Source: Thinopyrum elongatum
Lineage: Eukaryota > Streptophyta > Magnoliopsida > Poales > Poaceae
Direction of reading: 5' to 3'
DNA length: 64,000 nucleotides
NCBI GenBank assembly: GCA_011799875.1
Contig: CM022303.1
Location: 69,252,870 to 69,316,869, forward strand
Shown: in pieces, positions 44,118-56,511 of the stretch
Position numbering within the stretch: the stretch's first letter is position 1
Layout: every line of letters starts with the position of its first letter
Program-made: the position numbers and the translations under genes
Notes under the pieces: model-generated
Told to the model about the DNA's origin: nothing
Seen by the model: the letters and a program-made list of their open reading frames with translations, nothing else
The model's database searches: none

Positions 44118-47100
44118 GACTCCCACTTGCACTAGAGTCAATAATCTAGTTGATGCTAATGCACTTTACACCTGTGGCACACCGGTGTATATATACTTCG
44201 CTTGTGGTATAGCCTGATGTCCAACGGATCTGACGACTTCAGCTCCGTGTGTATCTTTGCATATCCTCGCGTTTTCACGCCTTCACAAAATTCATATTTT
44301 GTGTGGACTTGGCTTGGTATGTATGTGAATCACAGGTCGAACCTGGATTCCTCAGACTGAGTTATGGAGCAACTACTTGCAGTAGTGTCCCATGATTCAA
44401 CATCTTCTTTGTCGCTTTTAAAAGCGGCAACATACTTCGCCTCTGTTATAGAATTCGCCACAGTAACTTGTTTGGAACAATTTCCAACTACCGTGCCACC
44501 ATATTGTGTTTTACACAAAACCCTCAAATTAAATCAAAAATCGCTTGGAGCATGGATGAAGACTGTATCGATGTAACCCTTTACAACGAAATCTTCATGA
44601 TCTCCGCTTGCGAGAAAACATGTCATCAGTGCTACTATAGTACTCAATGACCCTTTTTCACTGTTGTCCCATGATCAGAACTTTTGATCACCTTGGTATC
44701 TATACTCGCAACAACTTTGGAGTATTGGACATATCTGGTTGTTTTTACATACCATGGAATACATGATTAATCCAAACACAAGAGTGTGTGGAATCTCCAT
44801 CATGTATTTTGCTCATCAGTGTTTTGGGACACCGAGTCTTGCAAAAACTCTTTCCATGTGACTTCGGCAAGAATCACTCCTTGACGGTTTTTAATGCTAA
44901 AAGGTTTTAGCATTTTGTCAATATGTATCTTTGCTCAGCCCCATCAGGTAAATCTATCTCCATAGATCATCATGCCTAATATTAAGGCTATTTAGCCCAA
45001 ACACTTCATCAAAAAACCCTTTTTAAATGAAGTCCTAATTCGTGTCAAGAAATTTAATTCCAATTAACAATGTGTCAAGCACACAACGTTTTTAGAAATA
45101 TTATTATGCTCCCACTTACTTTCTTGAATCACAAGCATCTTCGTTACCCATTGATGAAGTCAAAACCCTTTTAACCATTTCATCAAAACACAAAGATTCC
45201 AACTCCATTTTGCTCTCTTCTGTCCATTGCTGGAACTCTGAAGTTTGCATACTTACTAGCATCCTCTGGATTGACAAAATACCTTGGACTGTAACACATG
45301 CAAGTCCTTGGTTTCATTTCCATCAGGTGGAAATCCTTTTGCCATCCATTGTTTTATATCTCATGATATGAAATATGTATTAATTGCTAGTTCAACCCGA
45401 ACCGACTTTAAGCATCGCTACGGTGAAGCAACCTCATCGTAGTCAACTCCGTGAACTTGTATATTGCAACAAGTCGAGCTTTATGGATAAAACATTTTTA
45501 TTCGTATCAGTTATAGTTCCATAAATATTCGTCAGACTCTAAGTCTTCCGAAAGGTGTATCAAAGTTTTAATCTTGAATCACTTATATGGAAACTATCTC
45601 GGATTGTATTGGCATTTAGCCAATTCCGGAGTCAGGGCCCATCAACGCTTCCTTGTGTATCGTAGGTATACTGTTGTCTAACAACAATATCTCGTTTGCG
45701 CACCTGAGAGGTTTGCACGAGCCTTGCCTACGTGGTTCAGCTGCAAGTTCGACCGAAGTCCATACATTTTATTGTAGAGACTTCCGTATCAGTCGCAGTA
45801 GGAAACTCTGGAATTGCTTCCAAGGTCTCTTTCCTTTGACCTGATGACGAAGATACTGTTTATCTTGTCGAGTTGCACTATTCTCCCACTCACCTTTTGA
45901 AAGAACCATTTTCTTCAAAAAGCATACCGTTCTTTGTGGCAAACCTATTTGCCTCGGTATAGTGAGGGAGGAATACCCAATTACTTGGGATAACCTACAA
46001 AGTAGCACTTGCCTGATTTGAAATAGGTTTGTAACCTTTTACACAAGCCCCATGTTCCAAATGTTAAGAAAAGATATGACATGGTTGGGCATACCATACC
46101 ATGGTGTCATTTCAACAGACCCGATTGAGCTCTTTTCAGTGTAAAAGCCGCAGTCTCTAAAGCATCACCTTAAAAGGGATAATGGCAAATTTATTTATGT
46201 CATCTTTGATCTTACCATGTCATAAATGGTTCGATTACATCTTCACGGACTTTCCACTCACAGTGGTGTTCCGGGAGGTGTAAGTTATGAAACTCTTTTC
46301 ACAACTCATCAGACATTCGCTAAACTTGTAACTCAAATATTTCTTTCTGCAATCGAATTGTAGAAACATAATTTTCTTGTTACAATAACTTCTACTTCAT
46401 TTTGAAAACCTTTCAAATGATTTCAAAAGATCCAGACTTACGTCTCATCAAGTAAATATCCATATATCTACTTGAGTCATTTCTGAAGATAGATAAATCC
46501 ACTACTTGCAACAACATTTATCGGACTACATATATCAAAATGTATGATCACCAATAAGTTCTTTGCTCGTTCCTTATGGCCTGTGAATGGTATTTCAGTC
46601 ACTTTACTTTTCGGAGGAAAGTTGCAAGTGTCAGGTGATTCAAAATCAAACGACTTCAAAATCCATCATAATGGAATTTTCCATGCGGGTTTCTCCAATG
46701 TGACCAAATGCAGTGCCACACTTGTGTGGTATTCTTTTAGTCTTATGACATTTAGCGTCAGTGTTATGGATGTATCATATTACCATCAATATTCATAACA
46801 TACGTCCCATCTAGGATGGAAGCATGGCCCTTCATGTTATTCATAATACTGAACAACAATTGTTGTTTTTATGAACAACTCTTTTGCAACAAACATTGTG
46901 CAACGAGCTAGAGTGTATGAAACTCTAAAATGAATTATGAAAGTAAACCCAGAGGTAATGTATTATTATCAATATTCATAACATACATCTCATTCATAAT
47001 GAAAGTATGGCCCTTATGTTATTCATAACATCGAACATCAAAAGTTCTCTTATAAACAACCTTCTTGCAAGATACCTTATGCAATGGGCTAGAGTTTATG

Positions 47101-49388
47101 AAACCCCAAACGAATTATAAAAATAAATACAGACGGTAATACACCGATGGAAGGTATAGTAACATTTACTATGTTCCCTGTGTATACCTAAACCTCATTT
47201 CTGGCTAGTCTTTTAGGCCATAGTAGTTCTTACATCGAATTGCAACAGAATGCAATCGAGCGGGTATCTTTGTGATTGTCTCACAATACCCAAGAATTAG
47301 TGATTAACATGTTTAACCATAATTCCCAAGAACTATATCTTTTACCAGCCTTCTATACATCAAAAACTTGTATGACATTCATACATGAGCTGGATATTCC
47401 AGTCTTCTTTCTTTTTGCCTTTATACTTCTAACAGTTTAACTTTCAGTATTTCTCCTACTCCCAGAAGAAGCATCCAACTTAAGAGTGGCGTTAGCCCCG
47501 GACTTCCTAGGCGTGAAAGTTTCACTAACACCCTTCGGACACTTCCATTCTCTTTAAGTTGTTTGTTTTATTCACCTTTCATCATATGACAGGCGTTCTA
47601 CTGGATCCCTCTCTTATTAGTCTAATGCATAGTAAACTCCTTTACTAATAGTTTGCAAACAAACATTGCTTTGGATATCTCATATCTTTTAGCCTTTGTC
47701 TGTCTCTGAAAATGATTTTCAGATTCCATGAATATCACATAACTATCCAAACTTTCGAAGTTCGGGTCTCATGGAAGCAAACATATTGCACTTGACTAAA
47801 AATGGAATTCTAGCTTTTGGATCGAAGGACGAGAGTCACATGATCCATAGCATAAGCGAGAGAATACCGAAAGTATGCGATAGGACAAAGTCCTTCTTGG
47901 CACTCTTGAGGACAATCTTCACATTACGTTACCAACCGTAAAGTTTTAACCAGATATTTAACAGCTATTCAATTTTAATAGGGAAGGTGGAAACGCGAGC
48001 CATTTTTCTACAACTATTAGCAAACCACACTTAGACAGTGTTCATAATTAATTGCACTGAGAATTAAACAAGTTAATTCAACAGTGCGCTCCCACTCAAA
48101 TCAATATCTCTCATAATTGATTGTGAGCGATTCAAGATCCATATTACAATTTAACGCCAAGGATGTGTCCATCTCAAGTGACGAAAATTGCAATCGGTAG
48201 GCCAACTTGCCAATCACATCTCTATGTGACTCTTGTTCATCTTTCGATGGGCGTGTTCCGAGCTCAGGACGCTCCTCCAGAACGTCAAGACAACCAAGTG
48301 ATCTTGCTGCGAGGTCTCAACTCACCCGCCTCACACTTCCCTAATCGTTCGCACCCATGTGTCCATGTGATGCCCCGAAAAGTTAGGTGCCGTGACGGTG
48401 CTACACTTGGGAGAACACTAACTACTTGATATTTTTGTGAGAGATCACCCTAATAAAAGCGACTACCGCGCAATCAAAAAGGGTGCATCATAAGGGATAA
48501 ACATCTCAGGTAATTCATAATAGCATGATATGGTATAGCCCTTTCTGACGGAGAAGTCTTGTATTTCTTCGTCTTCGGCATTCGCGTCGGTGTTCACCTT
48601 CACAAAGATTGCCACCACCTTGTCGATGCACCAGATAATATTGCTATCTCTATAGCTAATAAAATAATGCAATACAACAAGTTTGACACGCAGGTCATTT
48701 AAAGTGCAATCATATGGCTCCAGCCATCATGCCGAATCATGACACACAGGTCATGTTAATCAATTTACATCATATAGTCATCTCATACATAATCAAATTA
48801 AATATGAGCACTCCTATACCACATCATATGCACATGCAAACCCTCCTGCAAAACCAAGTTAGACGCCTCTAATCGGTTCATGCAAAAACTTGTTTTTACG
48901 TGGCTTCTAAGGTTTCGAAACAAACCGAAACTACCAACGTCCATCATCAAGTATGATAATTCAAGTCGCTAGATTAACTTTCCAGGGTGTATGAAAACCG
49001 AGATAATAAAATCTCGAGCCCCATACTAAACTTCGTCATACGCATGACCCGCGTGCAGATCATATCTGCATTGCCCTTTTGTCTGCGAAATTTCATCTTT
49101 CCTTTTAACTACGGTGGAATTCAATGAACTGTTAGCACTTCGTTGATCAATCAGGATCGCGGATTGCCAGAACTTTGAAACTCCACCATACTGTTATCAA
49201 GATCAGAAATATGCAAATTCTAGGGAAGTAACAAGAACATCGGGTAACAGATTTCATCTGCTACCCGCACAAATAATTTTCAGTAATAGAACTCATCTAC
49301 TACCTAATTATATTGTGCAACACCCATACATCTCTATGTATTCTAGATCGCAACCTGCATCTACGCATAGCACGGCTCATGATGCCAC
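44118..49388 (-). pseudogene. Decayed internal region of the nested copia
   Basis: Only scraps of copia pol remain on the minus strand. An RNase H-like piece at 44527-44330 includes SKQVTVANSITEAKYVAA. A pre-integrase/integrase-like piece near 46659-46477 includes TEIPFTGHKERA, then LLVIIHFDICSPINV, where a His-Asp-Cys spacing is still seen. No frame longer than about 90 codons exists in 5.3 kb. Two near-duplicate blocks (CATTCATAATGAAAGTATGGCCC-like) occur at about 46775-46900 and 46965-47060. The region must have decayed before the last transposition, because the flanking LTRs have hardly diverged. Confidence 0.75.
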
Positions 49389-51417
49389 TGTAGGGTAACG
49401 CAGCAGAAAACAAAAATTTTCCGACCTACGCACCAGCCTAGGACCACTATGGAGACTGCATACAAGGTTTGATCATTTTCGTTACCGACTCGTAGCGCAG
49501 CGAAAGTAGAGTCGATGACGATCGGTGGTGCAGATCCCCGCAGCTAGGATTTACAACCTCCCAACCGCGAGGATGTATACCCTCGTCTTCCCTTCGGACA
49601 GCCCTCCGGGAGGCGGTCGAACAGTCCCCTGGACGGTGTCGCGGACAGCCCTTCGGGAGGACCTTCGAAACTTGAACGGTCACTCGGACAGCCCTTCGGG
49701 AGGACTCACAGAACTCGGACCGTCACTTGGACAGCCCTTCGGGAGGCACTCACGAACAGCCCCTCGGGCACTAAGATCGAAACTACGACCTCTCTACAGA
49801 GTTGCACACATACGGTGTCAACTATCCGGCAGGGCTTCGCCGTCCAGAACTAGTTCCCACCGGAACCCAGACAGCCTTTCGGCTCTACGAAACTCTTTTC
49901 GTGGGAGGGAGAGAGAAGCCAGATCATTGCATGGCACTTGTATGTGAGAAGGAGTGAGTCTTTAGGCAGCCCCCTCCACCCCTATTTATAGGCCAAGCCC
50001 AAGGGTGGCTTCTCCAAGAAGCCAAGGGGAAAAATACCAAAGGACCCTCAAGGTGGCTTCTCCAAGAAGCCAACCAAAAAGCACTTTCACTATTCACGAC
50101 GACATTTTTCAGCGTCCGTTCAAACTGAAAATATTTATGTGGGCTTAGAACATTTCCAGTACCCACTAAAATAATTTTCAACGCGTTCTGGAACAATTCC
50201 AGTTTAGTGATTTCATCTGCGAAAAGCATCTGAAGCGGTTCCGGCAGCCCCGGAACATTTCCGGTTTTTCTTCCAGAAAATTCCCAGAAGTTTCCAGAAT
50301 GATTCTGGCATCCTCCAAGAATTATCAGGCATGTGTCGAAACCATTTTGACTTAATGGTATCCCCTGAAACAACTTTTCAGTTTCACCGGAACTCATCCG
50401 GTGACCTCTCTTTGCGGAACTTTTCCGCTGTCCGAAACTTTTCGGTGTCCGAAACTTTTTCGGTGATTTTCTCTCAGACTCCCTGTCTAGTATTCAGCAG
50501 ATAGATGACCCTTAAGCGTGTGACCCTATAGGTTCGGTGAAGTATAGACATGACCTGGAACCCCTTCCGATCAATGATCAACATCGGAGCCGTGGACACC
50601 CATATTGACCCCTATACCCACACGAATGAATATTCGAGTGAACCTCCAGTTGCCGTGTGCTATTCCTGTTGCTTCACGATATGTTACAAATACCCGAGGT
50701 TAGACATGTTGGCATCCCCGTGGATCAACAACTTGTCCACTATGCCAGTTACCCCGTTATCGGTATTGTTCTCTTTTCTCGTTACCGTGTTCCGGCATCC
50801 CCGTGATCAAATCACAAAGTGTCTGGCCAGACGATGATGGATACCGTAACACCGAGAGGGCCCAGAGATATCTCTCCATCGTCAGAGGAGCAAATCCCAA
50901 TCTTGAGCTATCAAGTTACTTGACATACTTTCCCATGAACCCGTAAGCCGCCGTAATAGCCATCCATTTACGAATGACGTTTAACAAACCCCAAAGTTCA
51001 TGAATCAAGCATGAAGAAACTCGATACTCTCATGGTCTGAGGAATCATGCAAACATTAACCATCTCTGTGTTATTAACCATTAACTCATGACGAATGTAT
51101 CTCATAGCATAACATCAATTCGGGTCGATTCAACACAAATGTCCTTCCTGACATTGTGCCCTCAAAGTTGCTGGCATAGACATGCCCATGATTGGAAAAA
51201 CATAATCATCATGCAACACTTGAGCTAGTCTTAGAGGCACGACTAGGAATACATTTTACCGTTTATTATACCACACGTGCACATGGGTTTTCCCCAGAGC
51301 CTTTATGGATATACGGGCTCGGGAACCATAGCAGTTATAGCATGGAATATAAACTTAATTATGAACAGGGAGATAATTAATAACATTTATTATTTCCTCT
51401 AGGGCATATCTCCTACA
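49389..51417 (-). repeat. 5' LTR of the nested copia
   Basis: The 2029-bp LTR differs from the 3' LTR at about 15 positions counted by eye (13 transitions, 2 transversions). The TATA box is at 49982-49990 (reverse of CTATTTATA). The adjacent primer-binding site at 49387-49374 fixes the element's direction as minus. Confidence 0.9.
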
Positions 51418-51422
51418 GCTCG

Positions 51423-52505
51423 GTGGAAGCCACGCTGCTTCTCCGCTGAGATGGTGGGGTAGCTTTTGGGGTAGCTCCGGCAGGTCACTGGCTCTGAACT
51501 AGTAGTGCTTGTTCCTCTAGCGCTCGTACCCTTGCATTGAGCTTCTGCAGTTCGGTCTGCTCCACTTTCCTCCTCCTCTCCCGGGTTTTGTAACCGCCTG
51601 CGCTGGGAAACCCAACCTCCCACGCAACAGAGCCTGCCGTGCCTCGTGTTCGTCCTGGGTGCTCAGGATTCCTGAGGGCCTGTGTGAGCTTGTCGTTCTC
51701 TCTGTCGGGAACGAACGTCCCTTGCTGCGCTGCGGCGATATACTTCTGAAGCTTCTTGACGGGTATTTCAAGTTGCTCCTTCGTCCAACGGCACTTCCCT
51801 GTTTCAGGGTCCAAGGTTCCCCCAACCCCGAAGAACCAAGTCCTTGAACGGTCTGGCCAGTTCAATGTCTCTGGTTCGACCCCTTTATCAAGCAGGTCCT
51901 TCTCAGCCTTGTCCCACAATGGCCGGGCTTTGAGGTAGCCACCTGACCCCGTGCGATGGTGATGCTCCTTCTTTGCAGCATTTTTCTTGTTTGTCGCTGA
52001 AATCTTCTTACTCTTCTCTGATGTCTTGTGGGCCACAAATGCGGGCCAGTGATCTCTTATCTTCTCAAATCGGCCGGTGAATTCTGGAGTCTTCCCTTTG
52101 TCGACAAACATTGATTTCAACTCATTCTTCCACCTCCTGAATAGATCTGCCATCTTCTTAAGAGCATGAGCCTTGACCAATGGCTCTATAACTGGCTTAT
52201 CCGGATCCTCCTCTGGCGGTAGGGTGAAATTTGCCTTCAGCGCGGTCCAATGATCATCTTTCTGTCTATCGTTGACAAAAGACACTTGAGGGTCTTCGCT
52301 CTTAGGCTTATTCCATTGGTGGATGCTGATCGGGATCATGTCCCTAACAAGAACCCTGCACTGAGCAGAAAATGCTTCCTTGGTCCGGCTGGGTTCAATC
52401 GGTTGGCCATCGCCCTTGATTGCTGTGATCGTGAACCTTTCATCCTGGCGCAACCTTTTCTTCGGGCCTCATCTCGTTACCAAAGTTTGGCTCGATCCGG
52501 AGGGC
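51423..52505 (-). pseudogene. CACTA second gene, exon 2, cut by the copia insertion
   Basis: After a TTTTCTAG acceptor at about 52506 the exon opens ALRIEPNFGNEM and then needs a one-base shift near 52465. The following 322-codon frame (52453-51485) contains FTITAIKGDGQPIEPSRT, SIHQWNKPKSEDPQV and a SRTWFFGVGGTLDPETGK motif. It ends in a coiled-coil-like RRRKVEQTELQKLNARV. A second shift near 51490 leads into the codons interrupted by the copia at 51418-51422. This domain is common in Triticeae CACTA elements; I know no defined function for it. Confidence 0.75.
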
Positions 52506-52596
52506 TAGAAAAGAAGAAAGAAGAGAGTTAATATGTGTACATACCAAAACAATTAATGCATCAATTAGCTAGTCAGCACAGGCTTAATTAATATAT

Positions 52597-52850
52597 ATAC
52601 CTCGCCGGACTTTGCAACATCTCCTTCCTCCGTTCGCTCACCGGAGCAGTCATCATGGTCTCCTTCTTCCACCGGCATTCCGTCACTGGAGCCATCATAA
52701 TCATGTCCTTCCACCTCCATTGTTTGATCACCGGAGCCTGCTTCACCCTCTCCTTCCAGACCATCGGTGTCGTTGAGATACGACAAGACATCACCTCCGC
52801 CAAGGATTATGTCCCCCAACAACTGTTCTACTTCGATGTCTCGGTGCTCC
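52597..52850 (-). CDS. CACTA second gene, exon 1 (acidic N terminus)
   Basis: The exon starts at ATG 52850 (MEHRDIEVEQLLGDIILGG) and runs for about 84 residues, strongly acidic and Gly/Asp-rich (EGEGEAGSGDQTMEVEGHD). It ends at a donor GTATAT near 52598. The next exon begins near 52505. The rest of the gene is broken by a frameshift and the copia insertion, so this exon belongs to a defunct gene although it is itself open. Confidence 0.6.
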
Positions 52851-52939
52851 ATAGTTTCTGCAAATATTACAACATGGCAATTAATATACAAACATGACAG
52901 ATGGATATATTAGTGCAAACGTAGACCTAGCTAGCTTGA

Positions 52940-53215
52940 CGCTTCTATGGTTTGGGGTGGCCTCGACAACGCTTCTAGGGTTTGGGGTGGCCTAGGCAAT
53001 GCTTCTAGGGTTTGGGGTGGCCTCGATAACGCTTCTAGGGTTTGGGCCAGACCGCCTCTCTCATGAATGTCCCACGTCCGGACCGACAAGGGATTTAACA
53101 AAATGACGCCATTCTGGATGTGCAGAAAATGGTCCTCGACAACGCTCTTTTAACTTGGTAAATTTGGGTGGCCTCGACAACTCTTCTAGGGTTTGGGGTA
53201 GCCTCGACAACGCTT
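52940..53215. repeat. 30-bp minisatellite in the CACTA interior
   Basis: Four adjacent units of GCTTCTAGGGTTTGGGGTGG plus CCTCGACAAC occupy 52940-53057, with isolated further units at about 53168-53215. A TTTAGGG-like telomeric core is present in reverse order (CTAGGGTTTGGGG), which is coincidental. Confidence 0.8.
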
Positions 53216-54480
53216 TTTCAGTCCCGGTTTGGGTGGACTCCAGAGTTGGTCGAGTGAGAGGGGGTTGATCGATGTCCCCCCTCATGTCTAAGTCAATGAA
53301 CAACATGAAAATTTCTAAGTGAATGAACAACTCTGAATTTTTTTACATGTACTCCTACAACATGAAAATTTCTTAGTTATTGCCAAACTGTTTGCTAAAC
53401 TTTTATGCTTCATTTATATGAAGATCAATTGTCCAATATAACTATGTTCGCGATATGAGGCATTGGACATTATCTAGATCACATGCCTCAAAATCAAAGG
53501 AAAAACTCCTCTCACAACTATCTGCGGTGCCCAACAATATGAAATCATTCACAAATATTGATGTTGGACTCGACTAAATATGCACTCCATAGTCCAATCA
53601 AGTATATAAGTCCGCGGTGATCAAACACATACAAGTTACAAAAATTTCTATGCTCACAAAAATATAAGCCCGAGGGGAATTGAAGTTATCGGGGTTATGT
53701 TTATACAACAAATGGACATCTCATCTCATTTCATCTCATCTGAAAAAACATAGCACATCTAAAAAAAATACATACATACATACATGGAAAAAAATTGCTA
53801 TGAACAAAATAACATCATATATGAACATTTTCTATATCCATCCATCCATCCATACATACATATATTGAAAAAAATGCTATGAACAAACACATCAGTAGTA
53901 ATTATTTTTATAATGATTTGGCCTCAAAAAATTCTTTTATTAGTATTTTCAAACTCTAGAATGACCCTGTTGCACTAGAACTATTTCAAATAATTCTTTT
54001 CAAATGCCACAAATTTTTTGAGAGGTCCTCTGATGCCTATAGATCATTTTTATGCAAAAATCCACTTTGGTCATTCGAAACTTTTGAGCACAACTTCCAT
54101 TTTTCAATTTTGGTCCAGTCTTGGCATTGAACTACAACCCTATTTTTTCCTTACTAATTTTTTTTGAAAAAATTACTCCAACTTCATGACAGTACCCACA
54201 CTCCATTTCATCAAAAACCTTCTGATCCATAGTTCAAATTTTTCAAATTTTGTTCAAATGAAATTTGAACCAGATTCAAATTCCTTGATGAAAACCTATT
54301 CTAAACCACTCCAAAAATTCTGAAATTTTGCCATCACCTTTGTCTTGCATCAGTACCTCACCACAAAAAAATTCAGAAATTTCAAAAATGCCCAATGCCA
54401 TCTAGCATTTCATCAAACACCTTCTATGCATTTCATCAATAAATTTCAGAAAATTCAGAAGGGGGGGCTACTGCTGCTCT
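53216..54480. other. Non-coding CACTA interior
   Basis: AT-rich DNA between the second gene and the transposase gene. (CATA)n/(CATC)n runs are seen near 53770-53865 and degenerate TTCAAATTTTG-like repeats at 54230-54440. No gene is seen. Confidence 0.5.
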
Positions 54481-54658
54481 TCACTGTCCACTCCTTCTCC
54501 TCTCCTTCACGGCGTTGCTGCTGCTCTTCAATGCGTCGGGGCCGGCGGCGACCATGGAGCAGTGGCAGAGCAAGGCCGAGCTCGGGGGAGCACGCGGCGA
54601 CGGGGAGCAGGGGACCATGGGAAAGGGGGGGTGCTCACTGGGGGGCGGCGATGGCTGG

Positions 54659-54703
54659 AGGCCTTTGGTCCCGGTTGGTGGCACCAACCGGGACCAAAGG
54701 CCT
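54659..54703. repeat. Perfect 22-nt-arm inverted repeat inside the CACTA element
   Basis: Arms 54659-54680 and 54682-54703 are exact reverse complements around a single base. The core GGTCCCGGTTGGTG is the same motif as the element's subterminal repeats, but it lies 6.4 kb from the nearest end. It could be a relic of a nested CACTA end or an internal transposase site. Confidence 0.9.
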
Positions 54704-55450
54704 TGTGCGGCCCGTGGCCAAAAGTTTAGTCCCACCTCGCTAGTTGAGAGGGGCGCGGAGTGGTTTATAAACCCCACTGCCGCTGCCCTCTCGAGCTCCT
54801 CTCAAATGCAGGCTTACGGGCCTAACGTGACACTCCGCTGCCTGTGGGCCTACTAGGCCTTCTGCGGGCCTGAATCCTGGCCTGTGGTTGGGTTTCTAGT
54901 CGTATTCAGGCCATGGTGGCCCAGTAGGTGGTATTTTTTTCTATTTTTTTCCATTTTTTTTGTTTTCTTTCTTGCTTTATTTATTTTATTTTGTTTCTAC
55001 TTACAACAAAATACAAACTGTTTTTCAGTGATTCTTTTTGCTTTTAGGTAATAAAAATTATAAACTTGCTGTTAGTGCCATTAGTTTTCCAATTTGAATA
55101 GTTTAAATTTGAATTCTTTGAAATTTGTGTGAATCATTAGTTTGTGATTAACTTTACTATAAAAATAGATTTTGGAGTGATTCTTTTTCCTGCTATTTAA
55201 ATATTTACTGTTGTTTATTCATATATTCAAAATAGTTTTTGTTATTTTAGTTTCTACAAAAAAATCTTAATTAATTCTTTTTTCTATTAAAGTTTCTAAC
55301 AAAAAAAAGTTCTTAATGAAAATTCTTTTTGCTTTTAATGTTTTGAACAGAAAATACTTTTATAATTTTAGTTGCATAAATTTTAGTTGATTCCTTTTGC
55401 TATTAGAGTTTCATTAAAGTTTTCTAGTTCATTCGTTTGTGTGTTCAAAA

Positions 55451-56510
55451 TGAACCATTCAAAGTCACATCATTAATTTTCAACCCTTTCTGACTTCATC
55501 TGTTATTTTTCATGCATTTACTGATTTTTTTTAGCTAAATGACCCTGAAATTGAAAAGCACTTCAAATGAACTTGAAGAGGTTGAAAATTGGCATGATAT
55601 CATCATTCACCCACATAGCATGTGCTAAAAAGTTGGAGGGTTACGGCAAAAACTGGATGCACTTCGTGTACAAAACGGACAATCTCTTTCGAAGTATCAG
55701 GGTTTGGGATGAAAACTCATCTGTTACAAAGGGATTTCATTTTTTTGAACTTATTGAACTCCAGACTTTTTGTGTGCTCAAAATGAACCATTCAAAGCAC
55801 ATCATCAATTTTCAACCCCTTTCTGACTGATCTGTTATTTTTCATGCATTTACTGATTTTTTTTAGCTAAATGACCCTGAAATTGAAAAGCACTTCAAAT
55901 GAACTCTGAAGAGGTTGAAAATTGGGATGATATCATCATTTCACCCACATAGCATGTGCTAAAAAGTTGAGAGGGTTACGGCAAAAACTGGATGCACTTC
56001 GTGTACAAAATGGACAATTTCTTTCGAAGTATCAGGGTTTCGGACGAAAACTCATCTGTTACAAAGGGATTTCATTTTTTTGAACTTATTTGAACTCCAG
56101 AACTTTTTGTGTGCTCAAATGAACCATTCAGGCCCAACATCATCAATTTTTAACCCTTTCTGACTTCATCTGTTATTTTTCATGCATTTACTGATTTTTT
56201 GAGCTAAATGACCCTGAAATTGAAAAGCACTTCAAATGAACTCTGAAGAGGTTGAAAATTGGCATGATATCATCATTTCACCCACATAGCATGTGCTAAA
56301 AAGTTGAGAGGGTTACGACAAAAACTGGATGCACTTCGTGTACAAAATGGACAATCTCTTTCGAAGTATCAGGGTTTCGGACGAAAACTCATCTGTTACA
56401 AAGGGATTTCATTTTTTTGAACTTATTTGAACTCCAGACTTTTTGTGTGCTCAAAATGAACCATTCAAAGCCACATCATCAATTTTCAACCCTTTCTGAC
56501 TTCATCTGTC
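55451..56510. repeat. ~335-bp tandem repeat 3' of the transposase gene
   Basis: Units start TGAACCATTCA at 55451, 55784, 56120 and 56457 (spacings 333, 336 and 337 bp); the last is cut off where the transposase frame ends at 56512. Units are about 95% alike. Each contains TTTTCATGCATTTACTGATTT, GAAATTGAAAAGCACTTCAA and CTGGATGCACTTCGTGTAC. They occupy the space where the transposase transcript should end. Confidence 0.9.
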
Positions 56511-56511
56511 T

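Larger units (their letters stand above)
42089..51417 (-). mobile_element. Copia-like LTR retrotransposon, 9.3 kb, nested in the CACTA element
   Basis: The LTRs are 42089-44117 and 49389-51417, each 2029 bp, and the 5-bp target duplication GCTCG (42084-42088 and 51418-51422) is perfect. On the minus strand the 5' LTR begins TGTAGGAGATATGCCC, close to the Angela/Inga style of Triticeae copia. The primer-binding site TGGCATCATGAGCC lies at 49387-49374 and a purine-rich tract (reverse of GACTCCCACTTGC) at 44118-44130. I count about 15 LTR differences, mostly transitions, so the insertion is recent. The interior has only decayed coding sequence, so the copy is non-autonomous. Confidence 0.92.

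Noticed and set aside
52940..53057. CTAGGGTTTGGGG units as an interstitial telomeric repeat
   Set aside because: The plant telomere unit is TTTAGGG in perfect tandem; here the period is 30 bp and only a short core is similar.
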